Shown here piece by piece: positions 49,126-58,590 of a stretch of DNA of 64,000 nucleotides. The notes below the pieces were generated by a model, which was not told the DNA's origin, ran no database searches, and saw nothing but the letters and a program-made list of their open reading frames with translations. The stretch's first letter is position 1. Each line of letters begins with the position of its first letter. The stretch is from Brachypodium distachyon (lineage: Eukaryota > Streptophyta > Magnoliopsida > Poales > Poaceae), in assembly GCF_000005505.3 (NCBI RefSeq), contig NC_016131.3:69266355-69330354 (forward strand). The letters run 5' to 3'. Position numbers and translations under genes: made by a program.

Positions 49126-49873
49126 TTAATTGTTGCCTGGAGTGATTTTCGTTGACTAGGTGACGGTTATGTTTTGCATTGTTGTCAGTTGTTTGGGATG
49201 GCTAGATGGCCATGTACTTGGTTTCATTGGCATGAAATGTTGACTATATGGCTGTGACACAGCTTGAATCTGGCATCTTATCTAGAATTTTTATTTGGAT
49301 GATGTTTTGTTCTCCACTTTAATTGAATCTAAGTGTCTGTACTGAATAGTATCAGTTCACTTCATGTAGGATCCATGGAACTCATTGCTGGATTCAATAT
49401 GTTCTCTTCTTCCTTTTGGAGTGAAGTGTCTGTAACAAAACAGTATGAGTTCCTGCATCGATGGATCAAGTATGTTCAACATGCAAAATACTCATTGAAT
49501 TTGTATCTGTTCCAATATGTTGCAAATTTATGATATGGCCCTCAGCATTTTTCTGCCTTTTTTTTTGCATAGCCGATACCTCTGCACGCAGTAGAAGATT
49601 GCTGCTCCTTTGAGCATTGTTTTGTTATTATTACACGAAAGCATCTCATTAGACTGTTTGGTTCGATGCTAAATTTGCTCTGGTTGCCCTTAAAAAATTG
49701 TCTTGTTAAATCTGAGCTTCACCGCCTTTCCCAGCAGCCAGCAGTTTCATTTTGAAACAATGCCCCCGTCAAAACCCCCCAAAACCCACACATTGCTTCA
49801 GCCATACGCCGCAATTCCCCCCACCCTCCCACCTCCCCCTTCCCATTCCCCCCCTCCGCTCCGCCAAATCCTT
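49126..49873. other. Intergenic between the Arg/Ser-rich gene and the RlmN-like fragment
   Basis: About 750 bases holding the 3' UTR of the upstream gene and, from about 49720, the CCCC-rich leader of the RlmN-like gene. No further feature. Confidence 0.55.
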
Positions 49874-50150
49874 ATGGCGTTGTCGTCGTCTTCATCGCCG
49901 CCGCCGCGCCGCTCCGTGTTCGATGCTGCCTACATCCGTGCGGAGTTCGACGGCGCCGGCATCTCCCCCCACTTCATCCCCCTTATTGGGAAGTACGTCT
50001 CTCACCCCTAGAACCCTACGCGCACGCCACATCCTGCCCCTCCTCTTCACTCATCTGAGTGTTGGTGTTATTTGCGTTTGCGTGTTCAGGTACGTGCTGC
50101 AGAACCCTAGGTGTGGGGACCTTGACGGTGTCCCGTTGCTTCCGACGGCC
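49874..50150 (+). pseudogene. 5' fragment of an RlmN-like radical-SAM RNA methyltransferase gene
   Basis: Exon 1 (49874-49992) encodes MALSSSSSPPPRRSVFDAAY and continues through ISPHFIPLIGK. Exon 2 begins at 50090 after a 97-bp GT-AG intron and encodes YVLQNPRCGDLDGVPLLPTA. This matches the start of plant RlmN-like proteins, enzymes that use radical SAM chemistry to methylate adenine in RNA; plant copies are often organellar. Similarity stops abruptly at about 50150, where LTR-like DNA starts (aacaaggacac). The frame then runs into unrelated residues and a stop at 50202-50204. The radical-SAM CxxxCxxC region is absent, and no later RlmN exon is recognisable in the rest of the window. The gene is therefore broken, unless the remainder lies beyond 64 kb past a giant intron. 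Confidence 0.72.
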
Positions 50151-51170
50151 AACAAGGACACATGGGATACGATTTACCTAAGTTCAGGGCCCTCGATGAG
50201 GTAATACCCCTACGTCCTGCTTGTCGGATCTGTGTTGATGAGTCGATTACCATGGGGTGCCGCAGAGTCTAGAGGCACCGAGTCGTCGAGTGCATCTAGG
50301 CGACTTCTATCTAAGTTGGAGATGTCCTCTTGGCTCCCCCTCCTGGTCCTTTATATATGCAGGAACTCAGGTCTCAGGTAGAGTCCAAGTCGGTTACAAT
50401 GAGGGGATACACTCTAATTAATCTTTCTTATCTTGAATCGCAAGACTTGGCATGTAGACTCCTGAAGTCGAAGTAGGCTTCCTTGTGGGCCCCCAGCTGG
50501 CCTGTACCGGGTATACTCGAGTCGAGTACGTGGTTAGTCATAACCACGTCAGCAGCGTCCAAGTGCCTGGTGGAGTTGAAGACTCGACTAGGGACTTTTC
50601 CCGTAAAGAATGAGCTTATTCTGCTGTTGAGCCAGTTGCATAATGCTGTAGACTTGGAGTTTCATTGATTTGTACTTCGGATGAGAAGTATTTTCGACTC
50701 AGAGAGTGCCCGAGCCGATGCTTTAATGCTCGACTTTTAAGTGACGGTTTCACAATATGATTTGACAGTGGATCAATGTGGTGAGTAGGAGTCATAGGGA
50801 TATATGCTTAATGCGCCTAGATACTCAAGAAGTCGAGTCCAGTTAATCGCTCTAGAGCGAATATAACACTAGTTTTCATCAGCATTCGAGTCGGCTCGAA
50901 CCCGACGACTGTCGAATTTCGACTTAGCCTGCTGGGGTTTTATAGAGTCAAATTCCAGTTTTTAAGTACTCGACTCGTTCGTCAAGATTACTTGTACTAG
51001 AAATGCGCAGCTGGTACGTTTCCAGGCCCTATAGGAAACCTATGGGTCTTATCTTCATGTAATAAACATGGTTGCAGGGAGAGACCCTTAAATGAGATTT
51101 GTTACTGAAGGGATGCAGCCGATGCATATCAAGACCTAATTTTTAGGACTTACCTTCATTATGGATTTGA
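50151..51170 (-). mobile_element. Gypsy LTR-like sequence abutting the RlmN fragment
   Basis: 50151-50590 is a diverged copy of 54940-55390: both contain taatacccctacgtcctgct, ggctccccctc(c/t)tggtcctt, aagtcggttacaat and gtcataaccacgtca. 50990-51170 also resembles 53560-53700 (agctggtacg(t/a)ttcc/tcag). The orientation is inferred from the better copy at 54.9 kb. No coding remains. Confidence 0.65.
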
Positions 51171-51496
51171 CTGGAAATAAGACAAAGCTACCCAGCAGCG
51201 TGTCCCAACAGGCCTCACCCGCGGCGCGTTCGTGCGCCAGCTCCCGCGCGAGCTCCGCTTGCATCCCGCTCGTGCCGGCGCAGCCCATGCGCCAGTGCAC
51301 GCCCGCCCACGCAAACCTGCAGCACAAGCCCACTAGCACCAGCAGCACAGCCCACTCCAAGCTGATCGATTTTTCTTCGCTAAAAAAAAAGCTGATCGAT
51401 TTTAAACGTAGAAATTCATCGATACATATCACGGTTTTTACGACGCAGCGTCACTTTCACATGTATCACGAAATTATGACAACCCCCATTGGAGTC

Positions 51497-52665
51497 AGCG
51501 GTGTCTACTTGTCAGATTATTTGTGCCTACTTGCTAAGTTATCATGCCTATTTAATGTCTTATTCACACCTACTTGCCTACGCATACTTGTGAGGCTAAC
51601 GTTGCCTAATTGCCATGTTAGTTGTGTCTACTTGCCAGGTTAACTATTGTATTTGTCGGTTTATCTGTACATACTAAACCAATTATACATGCCTATGTAA
51701 TACTAGTTTATGCTCATGTACTTACCGATTTAGCCGTGCTTATTTGCCAGATTATTCGTCCCTACTTACCAGCAGCATATCCACACATGCTCACTGGCTT
51801 GTCCAAGTGTACTTGCCAGTTTAATTGTGTCTACTTGCCAGATTAACTATGCATGATTGTCAGGTTAAATGTGCCTACTTGCCGGGTTAAATGTGACCAC
51901 TTGTCAGTTTAATTGTGCCTACTTGCCGGGTTAACTGTGTCTACTTGCCAGTTTATCCATGCAAACTAAACTACTTATTTACCTGGCAAGCAAGTATGGT
52001 TAACATGCCTACATACATACTCACCATTTTATCCATGTGTACTTACCGGCTAGCCTTGCCTATTTGTGAAATTATCCTTCCCTACTTACCAACGTATCCA
52101 CACATATTTACCGTCTTGTCCACACATACTTGCCATGTTAATCATGCCTACTTGCCAGGTTAACTATGCCTGCTTGTCAGATTAATTTGGCTGCTTGTCG
52201 TGTTAATTATGCATAGTTGATAGGTTAAACGTGTTTACTTGTCAGATTAACTATAGGTACTTGCCAGGTTAATTATGTTTACTTGCCAGATTAATTTTGC
52301 ATGCTTGTCGGCTTAGTTGTGCATAGTTGTCAGGTTAAACGTGCTTACTTGCCAGATTAACTGTAGGTACTCGCCAGGTTAAATGTGCCTGCGTACCGGA
52401 TTAATTTTGTCTACTTGCATGTTAATTGTGCATACTTGCCCGGTTAACTATAGATATTTAGGTAAAATGTGCATACTTACCATGTTAATTGTCCTTTACT
52501 TGCCATGTTAAATATGCCTACTTTTCAGGTTAAGTGTGCCTGCTTGTCAGATCAAGTGTGCGTACTTGTCGGGTTAATTGTCTCTACTCGCCAGATTAAG
52601 TATGCACACTTGTCAAGTATATTGTACCTACTTGCCATATTAAATATAAGTACTTGTCACTGTAA
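51497..52665. repeat. Degenerate 22-bp minisatellite, about 50 units
   Basis: About 1.2 kb is built of a 22-bp unit of the form ttgtgcctacttgccaggttaa, with frequent substitutions (gggttaa, agattaa, tgcttgtc) and some 21-23 bp or fused units. Runs are best seen at 51790-51960 and 52120-52420. The open frames across it are by-products of the period and are not genes. Confidence 0.93.
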
Positions 52666-54118
52666 TCAATATGTCATCAAAATCAAAATAAACTAATGGC
52701 TAGGTGTAAATAATATAACAACTGAACAACATATCATAACTAGTTAGTGCAGAACAATTATGACTAAATAATATGATATGTATAATAAAGCGTTAATGAT
52801 CCGTTGTACAACAACGAACCTAAATCGTTGGCATGATCTGAATGCTACCAAAACCGGCTACCAAATACTGGTCACCATGCATAATCACGTCCACGCATAG
52901 GGTCTTATCCACACTTTTCATAGAACAACAGGCTGAGATGAAAGCACATAGCAGATACTATTTGGCTGCCACAAACCGCTAGGCGCCGCCGTGGTGCCCG
53001 TACTCGAGGAGGAACAAAGGATGCCAATGATGCTCTCATCAGGCCACCGTCGCGCATGGACGTGGTCTCATGGATGCCTCAGTGAAGCCGTCCGTCGGGT
53101 GGTGAAAATGATCAGCTTCACGGAGCGCCGCCATTGGGCGAGACGAAGGCGCCACCGCCGCGGCCTTCTCCTCCACCTCCGCCCCGCCCTGCTGCGCCGT
53201 TGCGGCTGTGCTGCTCGGGATTTGGGAACTGACGCCCGCCCCGCCCTCGCCGCCGCGCCGCTCGGGCTCCGGGAGCCGCTGCACCCTGCTCCGCCCCCAC
53301 GGCCGCTCCTTGCTCCGGCGTCGTGGCCGCACCGCTCGAGATTTGGGAGCCACCGCGCGCTAGCTGCTCAGGATTTAGAGTCAGCACTCAACACGCCCTG
53401 CTCCAATGGGGAGGAGAAGTGCAAACAGAAAGAAAATGTGCCGTCAAAAGAAAAATAAAAGAGGAAGAAAGGAGGACGCGAGGAAACTGATCGAACGGAC
53501 TACATCACGCGCCGCATGATAAGACCAAGTGGGGCACGTGCCTCACTTAGAATCACCGTTTACTGAAATACGCAGCTGGTACGATTTCAGACTCGATGAA
53601 ATGATCCATGAGGCTTATTTTCATGCAACGAGTATGGGGTTTACTAGAACGGCATAGCTGGTGCGGCTCCAGGCTCTTTGGACGAAATCTAAGAGACTTA
53701 CTGTTATACGAATGAGCATAAACAACTGAAATGACGCAGCTGTTACGACTCACTTGAGTTGCTATACGGGGTTGACGCCATGCGCGAAGTCCATGTAGCA
53801 TGCGGGGTTGACGCCACGCGCGGCGTGGGTGGAGCCGGCGGACCCGAAGGGTGACGGAGTCGACGTCACGCGGATGACTTCACGCCGGATGCTCGGTGGG
53901 ACGGAGTCCTGCGACACACGGAGTCGGTGCGGACGAACATGACGCAGCGTTGGACACGCGGTCGGATTGATTTGTCGTGGCGACGAGTCGGCTAGACGCT
54001 CAGTCTCCACGTCTTCCTTATTGAGTTTGTACTGGAATCGGCCAAGCCGGGAGGCAATTGATTTGACGGCCGTAACGCGAAGCTGATGGATTCTGAGTTT
54101 CCTAATTGATCTTTTCCT
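52666..54118. other. Repeat-associated sequence, no gene supported
   Basis: A CpG-rich patch at 52980-53400 opens frames on both strands without domains or introns. 53560-53760 matches the end of the LTR-like block at 51.0 kb. Sequence after 53800 continues into the retrotransposon leader. Confidence 0.5.
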
Positions 54119-56093
54119 TTAGTGAAATTTCCTTGGAGAGATGACTGCTCCCGTAATTGGTCTGCTAGTCTCGTGACTTTCCTTGTACGTAGCTTTCCTT
54201 GCTACTTTGTTTGACCGGCCGACTGATTCGATCGGGCCTGGACGATGCATACGCCGTGTGGTCACGCTGGGCGTGGGGCTTGCTGCTTTCTCGTGACCCA
54301 AACGCGTGGCGTCTTCTGGACTCGGGCCAAGGATGCGCTGGGCCAACATGCCAGGCACAAGCAGGCTGCTCCTGGCCGCTGCTTCATTACGATTGACCGG
54401 ATCAATTTTTTCCTTTAGTTGCACATGTCCGATCGAAAGACTGATCGATGTCGTGGCTGATTGGGACGCCGCAGTGCGTGCGGTCAGGGTAGGCGAACAA
54501 GTTTGGAGTCCAAGCGCCTGCTCGGGATTGCAAGCTCCGTTGTTCCGTGATAAAATCTGCGCGTGCGGCGGCGTGGACGCCTGAATTTGGCGTGCGTGCA
54601 GTTGACGCATGTTGCTGTTGACGTTGGTCTGGTGCATTTTCCGATTGGATTGCTTGCGACGTTGCAACGTCGACGGATCTTGAATCCGCGAGATCTTCTG
54701 CTGGTGCCGATGCTTGCCGAATAGCTTTCTCTTGATTCTCAGATTATGTGGATCGGTTCCTCCAGAGTCGGCGAGTGGTTGACCGATGATGATTAGCCCA
54801 TCGGAACCCTGAATCCAAAACACGCCGATTCCCACAGACGGCACCAATGACGAAGTTGTGACTTCGACAATGCTCATGTTAAGGTGCTTTGTGTTTAGGA
54901 CAAGTGGCATGCGTGTGTGTTGGCGATCCCGTCGGCTAACAAGGACACAGGGGACACGATTTATTTAGGTTCGGGGCTCTCGGACGGTAATACCCCTACG
55001 TCCTGCTTGTCTGATCTTGTATTGATGGAGAGATTACAAGTGTGCCGCAGAGGTTATGGTGCGCAGATGAGATCTGACGAGTGCGTCTAGGCGGCTTCTA
55101 TGAGGGATTGTGTCTCTCGGGGGAGAGGGAGTTGTGAGTTGTCCTCCTTGGCTCCCCCTCTTGGTCCTTTGTATATGCAGGAGGCCAGGTCTCACATGGA
55201 GTTCAAGTCGGTTACAATAGAGAGATATACTATGTTTAAGCTTCCTTGTCTTGAGCCGCACATTGGGCATATGGCTCCTGGAGTCGTAGTATAATTCCAA
55301 GTGGGCTTCATGCTGGGCCGTAGTAGGTATGCCAAAGATGAGGACCCGAGTGGTCATAACCACGTCAACCGGACTCAAGTTATGTATCCCAAGTGTAAAA
55401 AGCTGTAAAGTTCGTAGACTAAAGAGCATTGTTTTGCTCAATAGTGAAACTATTCCTGTATCTTGAGTTGCATCTGAATGTGAATTTGGGTATTTGTGCT
55501 CAGAGACTCCCGGTGGGAGTGGCTCTGGAACCTCATCCTTTGTAGAGCCGACTTGCGTAGTGACGAAATCAATTTCTGCCGGGTGCGCGACCAGCGCTCC
55601 CGGTGGGAGTAGCCCTCGGGTCTAGGGTTGACTACGAGTTGTCGAGCATAGACCCAAGCGAGTTCTCTTCAGGTCCGATGCATCCCAACTTAAGCTCAAA
55701 AACCGGTGTAATCCCAAGTTAAGATGACCAATTAGACGCAGCCCCCGAGTGTTGGGTGCGTGCAAGATGAACCTGAGGCCAATTGGACGAAGCCCCTGAG
55801 TGTCAGGTGCGCCTAAGACGAGGTTTGAGTCGATTGGGCGCAGCCCCCGATTGTCAGGTGTGTCCAAGACAAGGATTGAGTCGATTGGACGCAGCCCCCG
55901 AGTGTCAGTTGCGTCCAAGACAAGAATTGTTGAGTGATTTGGACCCAGATTGCTACGTAGTCCGAAGGTACCGGGTGGCGTTCAATGAGTCATTATAGTC
56001 AGCGTAGACAAAGCCCCGAGTAGGTGGCGGGTCCAAAAAGTAAGTGATCTCTAAGTAGAGAAAATTGGAAAGCTTTATTAAGTACCGAGTACA
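54119..56093 (-). mobile_element. Gypsy retrotransposon: leader, primer-binding site, LTR and pre-LTR region
   Basis: On the minus strand a primer-binding-like TGGTGCCGTCTGTGGGAA lies at 54846-54829, directly after an LTR end in TCA (54848), a layout I recognise from grass Gypsy elements. Lower coordinates (54828-54119) are leader or early internal sequence. Higher coordinates hold the LTR (54849 to at least 55390, matching 50151-50590) and then GC-rich repeats that belong between pol and the LTR. So one LTR has pol-side sequence on one flank and leader-side sequence on the other. The exact outer LTR end is not visible. Confidence 0.6.
55732..55935. repeat. 51-bp tandem repeat x4 within the Gypsy sequence
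   Basis: Four units share (c)gattggacgcagcccccgag followed by tgtcaggtgcgtccaagac, giving a 17-residue periodicity on the minus strand. They sit between the LTR and the pol fragment. Confidence 0.85.
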
Positions 56094-56102
56094 TTATTGT
56101 AA
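56094..56102 (+). repeat. Left 9-bp target-site duplication of the MULE
   Basis: TTATTGTAA is directly before the element and is repeated exactly after it at 61910-61918. Nine bases is the Mutator superfamily signature. Confidence 0.95.
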
Positions 56103-56157
56103 GGGTTATTTATCGGGTTGCCCTCAGTTGTGTCCATGTACTCAGTTTTGCCCCTAG
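56103..56157 (+). repeat. MULE left terminal inverted repeat
   Basis: It pairs with 61855-61909 as described for the element: GGG-TTATTTATCGGGTTGCC on this side, against GGGCTTA-TTATCGGGTTGC reading in from the right end. Confidence 0.93.
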
Positions 56158-56564
56158 TCTGTGCGCAAGAACTCTTTCCGTGACTCTTGCCGTCTCCGTC
56201 TGGTCAACGTATTTGACTCGACCCTTTCAGGGTGGGACCAGACGGCAGGCAGAGACGCGCTACAAGACCAGACCGTTGTTGGCCGTGGCTTGTGGGACCC
56301 AGTAGAGAACCGTAGGGCGTGTGCGATAAAAGTGGCGGCGACGAACGCGCCCCCGGTGCTCGCAGCGGTGAGCAGGAATCAGCCGAGCGGGGGACAGGGT
56401 TGGAGGCGGCCACGCGCAGAGTCGGGCGCGGGTGTCGACGGGGAGCGCCGGCGGCGGTGGGAAGAGTGCTGTGGAGAGGGCGCGGCCGTCTGCTAGAGCT
56501 AGAGGGGCCGTGCGCTGAGGCATTGAGATCCCCTTTGGCTCCGGGCGGTCGCGAATCGAGCTCC

Positions 56565-57105
56565 ATGTCTTCTTCTAGCTCCCGCGCCACCTCGCGGTTC
56601 GAGATTCCGGCGCGCATGGAGATGCCGATCTTCCTCTGTCCGCAGTGCCGGGCGGACGTTGTTCGGAGGATTTCGCGCACACCAAAGAACACAAATCATC
56701 CGTTCTACGTGTGCAGCGAGAAAGGGGTAAGAATCGGGTCAATTTCACTATTTTGGTGGTCAGGATCCTTGAGCAATACGGTTGATCTGTTTGGCGTTCA
56801 TGCAGGTAAAATGTTTCTTCGTTTGGGTCGATGTTCTTGCCCAGACGCTGATGAATGAATTGCTAGAAGAGCACGAAGAATGGTCGCCCATCCTGCCACA
56901 GACGGCAGCGGCCGCAGCGCTAGCACCGGCAAAAGAGACGGAGGGCGGAGCACGCATTGATAGAGAGGTAGCTGTTGAGCTAAGGAGGTTGAACCAGAAG
57001 ATTAGGAAGCTCGAAGATCAATCACAAATTTGCAATTACATTTGGGCATTTGTAGGTATGGCAATCACACTAGGTGTAATGTTGAAATTGTATGGAAAGG
57101 CATGA
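56565..57105 (+). CDS. GRF-type zinc-finger membrane protein carried by the MULE
   Basis: Two exons, 56565-56726 and 56806-57105 (GT-AG intron of 79 bp, phase 0), give 153 residues with no lesion. A Ser-rich start leads into a GRF zinc finger (about 22-65): CPQC at 25-28, then HPFYVC (Cys50) and KCFFVWVD (Cys57). These are the C..C..C..C ligands and the CxFFxW block of the zf-GRF family, a nucleic-acid-binding fold. Residues 105-128 form a basic coiled coil (ELRRLNQKIRKLEDQ). The C-terminus ends in a hydrophobic segment, IWAFVGMAITLGVML, probably a tail anchor. Small GRF/coiled-coil/TM proteins are abundant in grass genomes. The gene starts about 460 bp inside the left TIR and faces the transposase, the position of mudrB in maize MuDR. 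A role in transposition is inference only. Confidence 0.82.
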
Positions 57106-58590
57106 ATTTGGGAGGAATTTGTAAGGGAAACGATATATTGTATGGAAAGGCATGAAATTGTATGTTGAATTGTTGGATCTCGTTTCATCCCGACGCGGTC
57201 CTGCAAGGGAGAGGCGGCGCTGCTGCGACCCATGGTGCGGCGTCCATCGGTGCTGCAAGGGAGATGAGATGGAGAACGGGTTCAGAGTCTTCAGACAATG
57301 CAGCTAGGCTCTGCTTTTCCGTAAAAATGAGGGTGGACAAAAAATGTGCGGCCAGGATTTGAACCAAAGACCGCGTTGGTTGGTGGCGTGAAGGACTGCG
57401 CTGGAAACCGGTGGGGCGAATGGAAAGATATTGAGATGGAAAGGGAAGAAAGCTATCTATAGTCTGTGCACCCAATCGGAACCCCCTTCTGTGTTGAGAA
57501 AAAAAAGAGCCCAACCAATCAGAGCGCAATATGAGCTTCTCGCGGATCGCCCTGAGCCTGCTCCGAAGATTCCGATCGGACGGCTGCAGTTGAGCGCTAG
57601 GGTTAGAAGGATTCGACGGGGTTTTGAGGCAGTCAACGGGGTTTTGAGAAGTTTGACCATTTTTCAAATGAGCATAACAAATTAAAAATGTAAAAAATGA
57701 AAAACCGGTGCACATAGTCTTCTTATGTCTTATACTAACGATTCAAGTTGATAAACAAGGTCTACATACATTCAAACGAAAAAATCATGTATCTAATGTG
57801 AATCTCAAACTCTATGATACGAAGTGAAGGGAGAAGAGGAGTGGTTTAGGGTTTGGAACATGAAAAGTTTCAAAAACCTCACCAAAGCTTCATTTGGAGT
57901 GACTAAGAAGGATCGGGCTTAGTTTTTCATTTTCATGTTTCAAACTTGTTTAAATGTTGGTCAAAGATAGGTTTGACCAATATTGAATGATAAATTTGAA
58001 CTAAACTTCAACTTCAAATTCAAAACAAATCAAAAAAATGAAAAACCTGCGCACATAGTCTATCTATATATATAGACAAGGTCGAAAAAAAACCTTGCTT
58101 AGAAATGAGGCCGTTTACCCTCCTTTACCCTACCTTTGGAGCTCTTTTTTAGCACATTTTTCATGAATGTGAGTTCACTTCACAAAAGGGCTCGGATTGA
58201 TGACCAAGCTAGAACAAACAAGTTCACCCTAGTTTCGAAAGCATTGTAACATCCAAATAGCATGTCAAATTCGAATTTGAATTTGAATTTGAAGTTTAGT
58301 TCAAATTTATCATTCAACAGAATTGCAACATCATTCATAATGTTTCATAAATTCTACTTGTTTGTCCTTGTGCTCATTCCCGCCACTTTTCTCCTTCTGA
58401 TCCTTGTGCTCATTGCCACCACTTTGCTCCTTGTGATCCTTGTGCTAATGGGTGCTTCTTCTCTTCTCCTCTTAGTTTTCGGTACATCAACCGTCTTCTT
58501 CAAACCTACCGCCGAACTGTACAAAACATAAAGGGTAGTGAGATCATGTCAAGTGATAAATGTACACTTCAAATTCAAATTTGACATACC
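57106..58590. other. MULE interior between the two convergent genes
   Basis: About 1.5 kb of AT-rich sequence with no supported gene. It should hold the 3' ends of both genes. A pair of near-identical phrases, aaaaaccggtgcacatagtct at about 57700 and aaaaacctgcgcacatagtc at about 58040, marks a small duplication. Confidence 0.6.

Noticed and set aside
51497..52665. Possible CRISPR-like array
   Set aside because: The units are contiguous 22-mers without spacers, in a plant genome; it is a minisatellite.
52991..53458. GC-rich 155-codon frame
   Set aside because: Arg/Pro/Ala-rich in every frame on both strands, inside repeat-derived DNA, with no domain.
54119..54910. 263-codon open frame on the minus strand
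   Set aside because: It runs across the LTR end and the primer-binding-like site into the Gypsy leader. It has no domain and looks untranslated.
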